Positions 20,601 to 34,000 of a stretch of 64,000 bases of DNA are shown here, piece after piece. Source of the stretch: Datnioides undecimradiatus (lineage: Eukaryota; Chordata; Actinopteri; Lobotiformes; Datnioididae); contig WARS01000010.1 of the NCBI GenBank assembly GCA_008933995.1, forward strand, positions 4,939,001-5,003,000, read 5' to 3'. Every line of letters starts with the position of its first letter. The first letter of the stretch is position 1. The translations under genes were made by a program, and so were the position numbers. The notes under the pieces are model-generated. The model had not been told where the DNA came from. It was given only the letters and a program-made list of their open reading frames with translations, and did no database searches.

Positions 20601-22201
20601 TGCAGTTACAGTTGTTATCCATTTAGGGGTTAAATTAATAGAAATCATACACAAAACAGGCTTTGTAGAATGTCATGCAAAACAATCTGTTAGACCTTGA
20701 CATGACTTCAATCATTTAGTCAAATCTGATCTGATAAGTCTGCAAATACTATTACTAACAGAACACATCATCTTTATCCCTGTGCCAACTATCAGACGGC
20801 AATTTGGAGGGAAGCGTCTGACGAGATCTTAGGGTCACCTTTACAGAGGAAAGTCAAGCATTTAGCATCTACCTCATTCGACCCTGACAGTGTGTATGTG
20901 CTTGTGTCTCCATGTGCATCTGTGAATGTGAACAAGGCCAGTGACAGTCACTGAGTGTGGGAAAAAAGACTACTGGGACAGATGAGAAAAGATCCACAGT
21001 GGACAGCTGATCTCTCACTCAGTTACAGAACGTGGATGATTTACAGGCACTCAAATCTCAGTTTTGTTGGAGTTCAGCCCAACATTTTTCCAGACTTCAA
21101 TTAAGTTGCGAGAATATGCAGTTAGATAATAGGTGTTTGTTGTTTGTTGGTACAAGTTACACTTGACACAGAGTGTCAATTTATCCATTATAAATATAAA
21201 AAGTACTGATTACAACTGCTTTAAATACATGTTACTGTTCCTCAGACTACAGTATTTAGTAGAAAATTGTTTTGGTATTGATACCAAGGCTCTGGTGTCA
21301 CAGTTACACTGATATTCAGATTTTTCCTGATCCAACACTGTGTCTACTTTACGTCCAAAAATCAAGTCAACTTGATTTCAATTTCAACACACACTACAAC
21401 ACAGAATTGCCCTGAAGATTTGTCTCAGCAAGAGCAACAGAGGACATCCCTCTTCCAGCACAGACACAGATGTGCAGTGGGTCCTGTGTCAATGTCAACA
21501 ATCAATGTAGACACAAGTAGCAGAATAACAAGCTGGGAAAACAGAAAGACCATAGGAGAGGGCTACCCTCTGATAAAAAAGCTAGACTTATTGCAGTAAA
21601 TTAATCTTATACAAAAAGCAGTTAAAAAATATGTGTTGTCTTCTTACCTTATGCCAAAGCGCTAAGGAGCTGATTGGTAATTGTAGCTTTCTTAAGCCCA
21701 CAGGAAGGCAATAAAAATGCAAGCTTATTTCAGTAAACAAGGAAATGGCTATGAATGCAAGTACCATCTCTAGGTCAGTTAAGTCATCCTAAAAAACAGC
21801 TTTGACACATGACCGCTCACACGAGCACATCGCTCAATATCACTGCTTTGTGTGTAACAACTGTGTCTGTATGGGTAATATAAGTCACTGTTCTGCCTCT
21901 CTGTGTGTGTTCAAGGCTCAGGCTCAGGGCAGGGGTTATCAGGCCTGGTAGCAGCAGCCACAGCTGGGATGAGAGATAGCTTACAGCTACCAGAGGCCCA
22001 GGGGATGAATACAGACATTCACACCCTGACAGTGGATCAGTGAACCAGGAATCAAGAGGAAAATAATCTCCTTCTCTCTCTCTCTCACACACACACACAC
22101 AGATAGACAAACATAGAGTCACACTAGTATTTTCCAGTCTGTCTTTGGCTATTAGCACAACCACTTCTTCCAGATTCCGGAGAACTTACAGGATATGATG
22201 G

Positions 22202-22252
<51 letters not shown>

Positions 22253-25087
22253 TGAGTGAGTGAGTGAGTGTGTGCAAGAAGCTATTGTTGACATCTGTAA
22301 GGAGAATTAGCAGAAGAGTGACATGAACAATTCAGAGGAAGTTTGATAGAGATTCTGCGCTTTTTGTGCATTATGTAAGTTTAATCCAAAACACACATCA
22401 TCACACACACAAAAATGAAATATGCAAACACACATGTGACCCAGGGGAGGACTCACAGGTCTGGTTTTGCTTGAATGTTTTGTGGGACTCAAGCCAAAAC
22501 GTTTTGCAGTCTTCCTGCAGCTTGAAGAAGCGGTTCTTCTTCCAGCTGTCCGAGCGAATCTTGACCAGCTCCCCGCCCATCAGCAGAAACTGAAGATCTT
22601 CATCTCCCTCCAAACCTGCAAAGAGTCATATCCACATCTTAGAAACTTAGATGACCTTCCACTCAAGTCTTCATTTTCCCTAAAGTGATTCTCCAGTGAG
22701 TTAGTCTTGCACTTTATAAAGTAGGCGGACTCACAGGAGACAGAACAAAAAGCAATCGGTCAAAATCAGAGCAGTGGAGGCTGATAAACGCAGACTTTTA
22801 ATCCCTAATACCTGTAAAGCTCGAAAATTGCTGGATACTCAGCATATCTTTCTGTTTAACTGTCCACTCTACTGCCACTCTGCTTGTTTTAACTTAGTTC
22901 TGGCTTGTAGTACATTCAGTTCAATCCCTTTTTTTTTTGCTAATTTAAAAATTGTACCTACAGAAGGTAAGGGCACAGTTGAAAGAAGGATTATTTGAAG
23001 ATTTCGGTCACAATACTTATATTTTGATGGGCTGGTAGTGCTTTTAAATTGACCTTCAAAATCAGTGTCATGACCCTTTAAGCATTTACTACCTATCAAT
23101 TAATAACTTTAATTTAGTAGACTTGCATTTATGAAGTTTCAGGACTGAAAGCCTTGCTCTGATCTTTCCATATCCTTTACTTCATTACTATTATTTTTGC
23201 CTGAAAAACAATGACAATAGTAATGTGAGCACAGTCAGAAGATTGATGCATAATCTTGTCACAGTCACTATGTTCTCACCAGTGTACAGTCCAGAGTTTG
23301 ACACAGCATTTCTCAACAGATGAGCAATGCGGGGAGCTTATCATTCAGGTGAAGTAATCTGCTGATTGTGGCTTTCTGGCGAGGATGTGTGACATCTGCC
23401 GAGAGAATGATTCATAATTCGTGTACAACATTAAGCCACACACAGGACAGCGTTGGTAGGACAATGTTTGGTTTATTTGTTTTCCATCTGTGCATATGTG
23501 AGGTAATGGTGGTGTTTGTGAGTTGATGCAGGTGGGACTGAACTTTGCGTGCAGCATTTTATTTAACACTTAAAATGGTTGACTATTTGGATAAAGCAGA
23601 GTATTAACTAATGCACTCTTGGTAAACAGGTCATTTGAGGAGAACAACACTGACTACAACTCAGCTGGGGTTGTGTCAGGTTCGTGGGCAGGACCGCAGC
23701 ATTACAGACATTTTTTCCCTAGGCCACACCACAGACTCACAGAGGCTGTTCATGAGCTTCTGGCCTCTGCAGGCAGAGAGGAGGACTGGGCAAAGCAGCT
23801 TGAGAGTTTCAACGCCGCCCCTGCTCAGTCAGGCTTTTCCATCAGTGGCTAACCACCTTCAGCTTCTACATGCTTGTCATCTCCTTTTTCATGTAATCTG
23901 TTTTACCATGGAGAAGATACACGTGTGCTATGTTTTTATACTAGAGAAAGAGAACAACCACAAAAGATTTGTAACACTTCCCCATATCATTGACGTGAGT
24001 CATACTTCACATCCCAGGCTGTTTTTAAGAATTTTCTTTTCCGTTTTTCTGAGTAATCAGTTTCAGATGTAAGGCTGGATGAGAAATGATTTTAAACCTA
24101 CTGCCTACACCCTTTCAGGCAAGCTAGAACAAGATGTCACAAATAAAAGTGAAATAACAGGGAGCGACAGTTCTAGGAAAAGAGGTAATGATAAGGGTTA
24201 ACACACCTTTTGTGTAGGGCTCTGTGTCCCTGTCTTTGGGACCACAATAAAACTTTCTGTTTTAAAAGAGAAAATTAACTTTGGTTTTAAATCTGAGGAA
24301 AGATTTCATATGAACAGATCCTCTATGTAAGCTGTTGATGAATGCTAAGTGAAAATGTAGACCAAAACAAACAAGATGGTGCAACACGCTGAAATCAGAA
24401 CAGTGTCCGCACAGCAAGGTTGAAAGCAGATGTTATAGTCAACTTAAATGACTGTAGTCTGGTACTATTTGCTCTGCAGAGCTTGATAACTGCTTGCTTT
24501 GTGTTGCTCTGCTGACCTCTCTTTCTAAATGACTGATAAGTCGTGAACTGATGCTGCTACATTGAGTTAAATGAGACAAAGTTTGTTTCATGAGGCACAG
24601 CAGGAAACCACAGAGGAGTCCCCCGACGTCCAATAGCCTCTTTTTTAAGATTTGTACCTATTTGGTTAGTACCACAGAAAGCAACATGTCACGTCATACT
24701 GCCTGCTCTGAGTTGTAGCAGAGAGAAAGAATTCGCCGCTCCAGGCGATGAGGAAGCCTTCATGGAGCCTCTTTACTGCATTTAACATATGTTATCTCCA
24801 GCGAGTAACCCTGCAGGATTACATGCGATGAGTGACTGAGGAGATCAAGATCTTCTCAAATCTGTCTGATCTAAACATTAAGTGTTTAGATGTGTTTGCT
24901 GGCAAAGTAATTTGTGCTGCACGTACTTTTGCGTCCCGCACAGCACGTAAAGTCACATTTACACCTTTGCGGAGGGAGGACACTTACCTAGGCGTTTTCC
25001 GTTCTCCAGCGCAACTCTTTTCACCTGTTCCTGGAAAGCCTGTTCCTCGGATTTCGTCCTTTTCGGACGTTTATGTAAACAAGACAT
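11647..25087 (-). CDS. plcd1: Phosphoinositide phospholipase C delta-1, 15 coding exons, complete
   Basis: Exons in transcript order: 25087-24988, 22615-22457, 18165-17937, 17713-17584, 17462-17234, 17091-16890, 16263-16119, 15653-15501, 14389-14237, 14123-13967, 13871-13755, 13651-13473, 13216-13081, 12378-12229, 11738-11647. They give 776 residues, the length of the longer mammalian isoform. The enzyme hydrolyses PIP2 to IP3 and diacylglycerol at the plasma membrane. Domains: a basic N-terminal extension (1-34), PH (about 35-145), EF hands with a canonical [12 protein letters not shown] loop, catalytic X (about 310-455), an acidic linker, Y (about 500-617) and a C-terminal C2. The catalytic set is intact: His330, Asn331, Glu360, Asp362, His375 and Glu409, a constant offset of 19 from the classic rat/human numbering. 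Introns 1 and 2 are large (2.4 and 4.3 kb). A delta-type paralogue (plcd4/plcd3) is less likely given the vill and dlec1 neighbours. Confidence 0.95.
22074..22101. repeat. (TC)n/(AC)n microsatellite
   Basis: A simple run of TC dinucleotides passes into AC dinucleotides, read directly from sequence. It lies inside intron 2 of plcd1. Confidence 0.9.
22204..22270. repeat. Compound (GT)n(AGTG)n microsatellite
   Basis: About 23 GT units are followed by about five AGTG units. It sits in intron 2 of plcd1, roughly 190 nt downstream (in transcript sense) of the first PH exon. Confidence 0.95.
22616..24987. other. Intron 1 of plcd1
   Basis: This 2.4 kb intron separates the N-terminal extension exon from the first PH exon. 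Frames such as 23619-23852 and 23635-24072 lack family signals and splice context. No repeat family was recognised. Confidence 0.55.
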
Positions 25088-26013
25088 TGTGGAATAAGTT
25101 TGCTTTTTTAAAAAAGCAAAACAAAAAGTATTTAATATCCAGTCGGTGTTTAAACTGTGCTCGGCGTGGAGGAGAAGGGGACACCACGTATCGCCCCTGT
25201 TCTCATGGGGCGGGCCTTAACTCATCTATTACTGTGTTATATTCGCTACAGCGGTGACTGTCCATATTGCGCACAGTGTGCTGAGGGCTTTAAACACTGG
25301 AGGGGAAAGGTCTATACACCTTTAGACAGTTATTGCTGTCAAAACACGTCATCCGCTCTGAGACATCGCTGAGTGGCTCAGAAACTTTAGAAAAACGCTC
25401 AATCTTAACTCTTTGTAGCGAGGAGTCTCTCTCCATGAAAAGAGACATAGGCTAATTTGACTTTAAATGCATATTATTTAGTCATATTGTGCAGGTGACG
25501 AGTCTTTTCGTTGAGGACTTGGCTGAAGGCAGCGAGCTATAAAGTCGCCAATTTCCTTCCATACTTTTGAGTCCTGAATGCGCGGTGAAATGGCGCCACC
25601 CTACGGTGGACTTGTACGATAGTCAACTCTGAAATTATTTGTATATTTATTTTCAAGTCCCAAGACATCCAACGCCTGATTTAAATGCGGTTGATGAAAA
25701 AAAAACTCCCGCTACTGCACTTGCCCTTTATCTTTCAAAATGGCCCGAGTCGAGCATCATCACAAGCTGTCGTCTGGGCAACAGAGAAATGTCACCAAAC
25801 AAAAATCACTGCCCGCACCCTAAATATCTGCATATATTTTCTATAATAAGCAAATCATCAAGCACCCCGGTGCTGTGTCCACAGCAGTATGAGGTAGCCT
25901 ATGTTGGGACGTATTTGTATCTGAAAACACAACACAGAGAAAAAAGTGCCTCTTCTAAGAACTTGGCAGCTATTCATGGCTACAGATCTAAAAAACTAAC
26001 CAAGTATCAGTAT

Positions 26014-26034
26014 CCCCCCCCCCCCACACACACA
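26014..26034. repeat. Poly-C tract joined to a short CA run
   Basis: Twelve C residues are followed by alternating A and C. It is a simple-sequence tract in the plcd1-dlec1 spacer. Confidence 0.85.
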
Positions 26035-27797
26035 ACTCACCATGTCTCCCGATTGTGCCATTTTGCTCCATTGTGATTTCAGCCAAAATAAGTCAACATG
26101 CGCAGGCTGAAGTCCTTTTTCTCCTCCAGAGTTGTGCCGGCTATATGGCAGGAGTTATCAAAACTATAAAAACTCGTCTGTTCGTCCCGTGTAGGGGAAA
26201 AATGCAATCTGTATGCCCCTCTCAGCCGACCCACACAGTGCGTATTTCACGTCAGCCTGTCAGGCTCTTCTGCACCCTCAGTCCACACCCACTGCAACAC
26301 CGGTCTGACAAGTACAAAACTGTTTGCTATTATAACTTTCATTCAGCTCCTTGTTAGTGGAAACTACACATTTGGTTGGAAATCTATCAGCATAGACTAG
26401 ACATAAACACTTGCACAAGGTCCAAATGTAAATCCTGATAAGATAATGTTTTATGGAGCGTTAAACTCAGTGTTGTGATTTTCTTTCATGGCAATCAGGT
26501 ACCTATAGAGGAGTATGATTTGTTTTGTTTAGGGTGTTGCCCTAAGTCTGGTACACATCTGCCATTTATAGTCTGAGGTGTGTGCTTGCCTCTTCCCTTT
26601 ACCTTTTTACACTGCACACTTAAAGCTAGGAGTGTCACCACTGCACATCACTCCATAACTAAAGTCTTTACACTATGTAGACCAACTGACAGCAATTATA
26701 GGCGCCTGTCCTTGTAGAAATATCAGCACAGTGTTTGGTTGAGTGTTGAGTCAAACAGAACTATGTGCTAAAGCAACAAGTCAAGGCTAAATGTGCAGGT
26801 GTTGGTTGTCGTGCATGCCTAGCTCATCTCTTGAGAACACAAAAACTCTCTTTCTGGCCACTGGTGAATTATTCAAGGGGTCTTAGAATTAGTTTTGTTG
26901 TCGTTGCTGTTGTCAAGGTCACTAATACAGCAGAGTACTTTGAAGTTGAAGTAGGTAATATTGGTGGGCACACAAGCTCCTGATCATTGTTAGATTGTGA
27001 TATATGAGGGCTTAGACAGATCCCTCTTTGTGCCTCTCTATTATCAGTGTCTGCAGCCTGTTCTGGCCTAGGAACTCCTGCGCTCGGGCAAAAAAAATCC
27101 AGCTCTGTCTGGCAAACCACGAGACCCTACAAAGTGAGCTCAACAATTGGCTCTTTGAGAATCCCACTTGAGGACAACATGAGTTGATCAGCACAGTCAA
27201 AGATTTCGTTTTTTGGGGTGTTTCTAGTGTCTAGCTTGAGCTCCTACACAATAGACATGTATTTCAAAAAGAATTAGTCCTTAGGAATCAGACTTTTTGC
27301 ATAAGGCTCTATGAGACTTTGCATGACACAGTCAGCTAAAAACCGCCTCCCTTGTGACTTTATAATTCAGCACTGGACAAGAGCAGTCAGCTACTCTTTC
27401 TCGGTAGCTTAAAGGAAGAGAAATCACATAGGCTTGTTACACAGAGTGTCAGGTGAGAGTCAGAAAATGCTGGAATGCAGAAAATTGGGGAATCCTATAA
27501 ATTTAGTGAATTTAGCTCATTTTTAATTATGAACTCAGTGTATCATATGCTTCAGCTGGTTAAAACTTATAATTTCTAACTATTATTGTATTGAGTGAGC
27601 TGTACATAATTTAAGTATGATGACAAATTTACACATATAGCTAATAACAGAGCTTTTTCACTAGAACAGTCCACATGAATAAAATCAGTGGCGGTTTAAT
27701 ACTGGAAATGTTCTTGTTTTCCCCGTGTTTAAGGGGAACAGTATGTTTTTTCGTGTTATTTTTTTCCTAGAGTGCAAGAGCGGATGTGTCTTTAGCT

Positions 27798-27811
27798 GTC
27801 GCTATGGCAAC
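27798..27811 (+). promoter_or_regulatory. X-box-like RFX site upstream of dlec1
   Basis: The 14-mer GTCGCTATGGCAAC matches the RFX X-box layout (GTNRCC, short spacer, RGYAAC). The right half-site is perfect and the left half is imperfect. It lies 277 nt upstream of the dlec1 ATG. RFX factors with FOXJ1 are known to drive motile-cilium genes through such sites, and DLEC1 is a ciliary protein, so placement and function agree. Binding is inferred. Confidence 0.5.
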
Positions 27812-28088
27812 CACATGTACACAAATATGGCGGAAAAGCAGTGAGCAAGTTCAACAAAACTAACTTTTATCCACAGTTTTAGATAAGTTGTGTGCTTGTT
27901 TTTGATTCGTAAATGATTCGTGAAACTCGTCTTGCTAATGGCACATGTTTGATCTGTTTGACGTCGACTTTACGTGCTAATAAACTTGAGGCTCTTGTAA
28001 AGTTACTGTGCTTACGCTAACTTGTTAGCGCAGCCGTTTAGCTAACCATACATTTCTTTAGCTACACGAGTGCCTCTGTTTCTGTACC

Positions 28089-31000
28089 ATGCTGGAAGAA
28101 TCAGAGACGGCGAAAACACTGCTGCTGGATCCGTCTGTGGACAGTCACAGGCCGGCATCAGGGAAGTCACAGGTAATGGAAACCTACTGGCCTATATGGC
28201 CATGAAACAGTTAATGTGAATATAATTAAGCCCCCTATAAACGTCGAGCAAAATGACTTCACATGATAAAACTTTCAATTTCTGGTTCATTAGGACATCT
28301 CCCATGTGTTAGCAAGCACTTTCAAGGACCTTTACACCAAGGACATCATTGGGAAAGACACCCTGTCCAACCTCATCAAGACAAAGAAAGGACGAAGCGG
28401 CTACCATGACAGATACGTTAAAGAGCTTCAACAGGTGACCTGACAACACTGCTATGTACAAGGCAACACTGAACGCCTCACAATTCAATGTCAACAGAGG
28501 AAATTTTACTGTAAGGCTGTGGTTGCTGTATATAGATGTTTATTATTTTTATTGTTTTGTTTTTTTTTTCAATCACATAGGCTCATTCTGAATACAGACA
28601 GCGGATTGAAGAGGCAGACATGCTGGAGAGTCATATCATTCAGGCCAGAGCTCGGGCTGCAGCCACAGAAAGCCAGGCCTACGAGAGAATGAAAGAGAAG
28701 ATGGGGAATGTTTATGATCACCAGGGCCTCCTTACAGGTGAGATGGAAACATTGCTCTGAATTGATATGATGTTTGATAATATTCAATATTTGATGTTAT
28801 CGCTAATGTTTTTTTTCAGTGAATTCAGCCTTTTCCTGGTGTGTTGACAATGATCTTCTCAAAATGAACGACCTGATATCCCCTCAGGACTACTTAACTG
28901 CTCCAAAACCACGAGTGGAAGCACCAGCAGCAAGTACACGATCCTCTTTGGGACTAATCTTGAATTATTAATGACTAGTGTGATTTGGCTTAGTATTTCA
29001 CCATTATTTCATCCCTTTCTTGTCAGTAAAATCTGACCCTGCCAAGCCTACCATTGCCTACACCATGCATGTGTCCAGAGAGCCTCAGGATGATGATTAT
29101 ACTCTACTTCCCAGTCCAGAAAAATTGGTGACAGAAATGAATAAGTCAGATCTCAGCCTGACCTTCGAATCCAGCTCAGATACCTCAGAGATGAAGAAAA
29201 CTCCCAGGGAGGTGGGAGCATAATTCATACATTATACAGTGTCTTTTTCTAGGAATATGAAATTTCTTATTAACATATGAAATAGCCATGCTTGACAAGT
29301 GTAGATAATCAATGAAACAAAAGACAACAGGGACAATAGAGGACATATAAGGAACATTATTAAAAGACGTTCCTCTTTGCTTTCAAAAACTGATGATGAA
29401 GATCAAATGATGATTCAGATATGGCAAGCCAGACTTACCATCACATGGAGGGAGACTTGATTCTCTCAATGTATTGTAAACATTTATTTAAAATACAAAG
29501 TAAAATACAATTTTAATTTGTCGATATCTTTCAGAAACCAAACCAGAGCAAACCCAGTCCAAAGTGGAAGGGTGAGCCAAGTGCAAAGGATCGGGCAGAG
29601 GGATTGGAAAAACTCCAGAAGCTGAAAGATCGGCACAGCTTCCTACGCAACCCTCGTTTCCTTTCTCCAAATGCACAGAAGGGTGGCACATCCCTCATCC
29701 GACCCAGAACCAAAGCAGGGAAGACAGAGAAGGGGATGGACGAGCAAAGGTAAGCATTTCACAGATAAAGCTTATAGAGCAGTATCTATAAAATGACAAG
29801 ACAATAACATAGTCTCTCACATATAAGAATCCTGTAAAAAGTGATAGTTGATGATATAAAGTAAAATTAGTCAGACACAATCAAATACAGGCTAAAAATC
29901 ACATCCATAGAACAGGGTAGCACTTCTTGTTGCCATGATTTGTGACTCATGAAGCTACTGAAGTCGGCTTTTGTAAATGGTATTAGAAAATGAGCTAAAA
30001 TGCACAGCTTGTCTCAGCTGTGTCTGTGCGTGCTTCAGTTTTTAGTGTCACTTGGAAACAGTTTGTCAATGTATGCCATTTGCTGTGGTTCTGGATTTGA
30101 TTGTGATTTCTCACCTTTCAGGGTTGCAGTGTGTTTGTGTATATATGTGCATGGTTCTATTTACATTCCTGCTTATGTTAATATGAACACAGTGGGGATT
30201 ATGGTGAGCACTATTGGGTCAGAAGGAAGGTTCGGTGCTCAGGAACATTTAGCTACATGGTTTTAGTTTGAAGTCATTAGTGCAAGTTTTGATCCAGCCA
30301 GAAGACAAGACAAGGTCTTATTTGGCAAATGAATAAAATGTTTGCCATGTGGTTTTGTAAATGTAGAACTGAATGTTTGCTGAAGTAGCATGTTACCTAG
30401 ATACCACTTCCTGTGAGACTGTCTGGTTTTCTGGGTGTTTTTTTCTTCTTGAAGCTCCACTGACGATCCTGTCCCAGTCTTCCTCGCAACGCCTTCAGTG
30501 GTGATTTTCACTGACTACAATGTGGGACAAGTTTACGAGGTATGTCTTAAAAGTTTCAGTCACCTGTTATGAACAATTATTTGGTAAAACCTCAGAACAT
30601 CCATGGCTAGTGACTGTTAGTAAATGAGATGATGAGCAATAACATGCCTTGTCCTGTTCTAGACCACACTGGAGCTGAAAAACCTGACTTCTGCAAGCCG
30701 TCATGTCCGAGTCATTCCTCCTACCACTCCCTACTTCTCCATTGGCCTGGGTAAGCGATTCCCTTTGTTCTGATTGGCCTATACAGCCTCCTTTTATATG
30801 CCCCTGTCTGCAGTGAGGAAATGATTGTGAGAAATGAGTGTGCCAAATGCCAGTGATCATAATAAAAGGAATGCCAATGTGTTTTGACAAACAAAGTCAT
30901 GCACCTCTGGATTGCAGTTGAAGTTTCCTGTTTTGCTGTTGCAATCCTGTCTGTGAACACCAGCACCATCTACTGTATCAAACCCTAAAGTATAAGACTG

Positions 31001-34000
31001 TAAATTGTGCGGACAGACTGATATACAGATATGTTTTGGCAGGGAGATTCCCAGGTGAGGGTGGTGTTGTTGCCCCTGGGATGAGCTGCAAATACACAGT
31101 GCGCTTTGCTCCAGACTCCTTGGGAGACTATGAGGACTTCATTCTGGTCGAGACCCAGGATGATAACGTGCTTGTGCTTCCCGTTGCAGCCGCACGATCC
31201 CCTCCAGTACTCACATGTGAGTCTAATTACAGTACCTAAATGTGTTGTTACTGTTCTTTACCTGGTCACGTACTATTGTTATGTTACCCACAATTATGTT
31301 GAAGTACCCAGAGTTCTGGACTGTGGCTGTTGTCTGATTGGAGGAGTAAAGTTTGTTGAGTTCTTTTGCCAAAACGTGGGTCTCAGCACTGGGACTTTTT
31401 GCATCATCCCCAAGAACCAGTGGCCAGCCTCGAACCTCAGGGTAAAAATCTGTCTGGCACTATTAAATATGGATATTTATATCTTTAATGTTAAAAAAGG
31501 TCTTGATCATGTGCATGTCTGTCTTCTTCTTACTTTATAAAGTCTGTGGCAAGAACATACTTTTCTGAGCAGCCACCCTTTGCAGTGAGTCCGTCTCTTT
31601 TTGTGCTGCAGCCAGGAGAAGCAACTGTAGTGGAGGTGAGTCTGTCTTGAAGGTTAACTAAAATTAAAAGTAGGAACAAAAATATAGAAGTAGACTTCCT
31701 AGAAATGTATCAGTTGACTGGGTTAAATGATTGAAAAGTATTTTAGACCTAGGTCTCTCTTTGTGCCAATTACTTTGTGTGTGTTTGCAGGTAGTTTTCT
31801 TTCCGACTACAGCTGAGAAGAGTTGTCAGTGCTTTACTGTCGTGTGTGACAACTGCCAGGTGAAAGACATTTCCGTTGAAGGTGAATCTTTTCAGTGATC
31901 AGAGCTTAGTCTTTTAAATAAATTGTGCTTTATTATACTTATTTGGATGTTGGTCCCTCCGCCTTCACCAGCAACCAATTTTTAAAATGTGTGTGTTTCC
32001 TAGGAGAGGGCCAGCTGATTGCACTTGAGCTTGTGTCTGTATCTGGGGAGAAGGAGCCTCCTGTGGTGGGAGAGGCGCATGACCTCACTGCAGAGCACTT
32101 TGTCCGTTTTGGTCCATGTAACCCTCACTGTGTGCAACAGAAAAAAGTCAGAATTAGAAACAATGTGTAAGCTTCACACATCTCCATATCACATTATGAA
32201 GCTATGAATAACAAAGTAGTGTCATGCTTTTTCATTTTTAAAAACTAATGCAGTTCCACAACATCATTCTTGCTCTTTTTAGTACAGCATAACATGGTGA
32301 GTAAGGACATCACTCCTAAACTAGAGCACTGGGATTAAAGCCCCAGTCTGGGCAGCGTTCACATAGTCGAAGTTCCCTCAAGTAAGGAATTAGTGTTGAC
32401 TTACTACATGGCCAAAGGCTGCTGCTTTGTTGCTGACCCCATGCTGTGCACAAGTAGAAAAAGATTTCCCCTGTAGGGATCATTAAATATCACATTACAT
32501 AACTCCAGCATTCTGTCTCTCTTTCTCTTTGGGGCTGAAGCCACTTGGAGCTGCCGTTCTACTGGCAGATCATGAAGCCAAACCTGCGTCCTCTGCCTCA
32601 TGGGGAAATCCCAGAGCCCTCCCATATCCACTTCCACCTGGCCACCGATGATGTTTTCCATGTCAGTCCTCTGACTGGGGTTCTGGCTCCCTGCCATGAA
32701 GAAGAGTTTCTGGTTACCTTCTGCCCCAAAGAGGTACAGAAGACACAACACAGGAATCAGAGGTTCATTACGTCCTGGTTCTGCTTCAAGAAAGCCCTAT
32801 TGCCTAGTACAGTTCATGCTAGAAAGAAACATTCCTTATTCTTATTCTTCCTTATTCTATGTCATATTAATTTTCTTCTTAAACTGAAGGACTACCACAG
32901 TATCTGTCACTTAGTCCTAAGGGATGTACCCCAGCTACCACCAGAGCCCACTGACAATAGGTAAAGTTCCTCTGACTTTGTATGTACCCCACAAGAATAG
33001 TGTACAGTCAATATTAATGTATAAATATCATCACAAAGAACTCTTACATCACAGATCAAGTTTTCTAAACATATGAGAGTGTTTATATTTGTGACTGGTG
33101 TGTGTATCCATGGAAATCCAGTGACCTTCAGCCTGTGTGCACTGGCTCTAAGTTGAGTGATGTCATTGCCATGGAGATAGAGGTCAAGGGATCAACAGAG
33201 CCGTACCAAGTCCTCCTGGAGCCTTATGCTGTTGTGATCCCTGGAGAGATTTTGATGTGCACAACTACGCGCAGACAGTTTAAGGTTATTTAAGCTCCTT
33301 TTTTCTTGTGTTAACCATAATTGACAATTTTCTGTCAAATCACTGAGTAATGAAACATGGCAAATATATTCATGGTGTTTCTATTTCTCTTCTTGTGCGC
33401 ATCAGATGTGGAACCACAGCAGATCCTGCATATTTTTTCAGTGGGAGAGGATGAGCAGCAGCTGCCACATAATAGAAGTAGAGCCCTCTGCTGGTAGAAT
33501 AGGTGTGTCACACACTACAATGGCAAATAATGCAGAAAAATCCTTCTGCATCCATTTTAAATTTTAATGTTACATTGTAAATTTTAAAAATGACACAGAA
33601 TTGATTCTTTTGTTTCTCACTGATTGATTGTTTCTAACTGTGTTCGGGTCTAGAGGAGAATGAGTGCTTTGATTTCGACCTGATTGTGACTGGAGGGAAA
33701 CCGGAGAGAGTTGTAACGAGTCTGATTTGCCACATAGAGAACCATCACGAGCCCGTCTCTTTGGCTGTGGAAGTCTCTTTTAAGGTAAGAAAAACTACAC
33801 ATAAATCTTCACAAAAAGCTCGACTGTTCTGCAGTAAGGATTTGTTGCTGTGACTTTCTTTGAGTATATTTTTGAACTCTTTGTGCTCATCATGTAATTT
33901 TGGCTAGGGTCCCACAGTGACACTCAGTGTGCCCAGCGTAGATTTTGGGCTCTTGAAGCTTGGAGAGCAGACAGAGGCCACACTGGTCCTCACCAATATC

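Larger units (their letters stand above)
18166..22456. other. Large intron 2 of plcd1
   Basis: This 4.3 kb intron lies between the two PH-domain exons. It contains only short chance frames, an A/T-rich tract near 18.46-18.55 kb and the microsatellites at 22074-22101 and 22204-22270. I saw no nested gene. Confidence 0.6.
25088..28088. other. Intergenic region between divergent plcd1 and dlec1
   Basis: About 3 kb separates the plcd1 start codon (minus strand) from the dlec1 start codon (plus strand), so both promoters should lie here. Chance frames up to 145 codons (25639-26076) have no family resemblance. The region holds a poly-C/CA tract at 26014-26034 and, near dlec1, an X-box-like motif at 27798-27811. 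Confidence 0.6.

Noticed and set aside
25639..26076. 145-codon frame between plcd1 and dlec1
   Set aside because: Crosses the poly-C/CA tract, no domain and no splice context; treated as chance.
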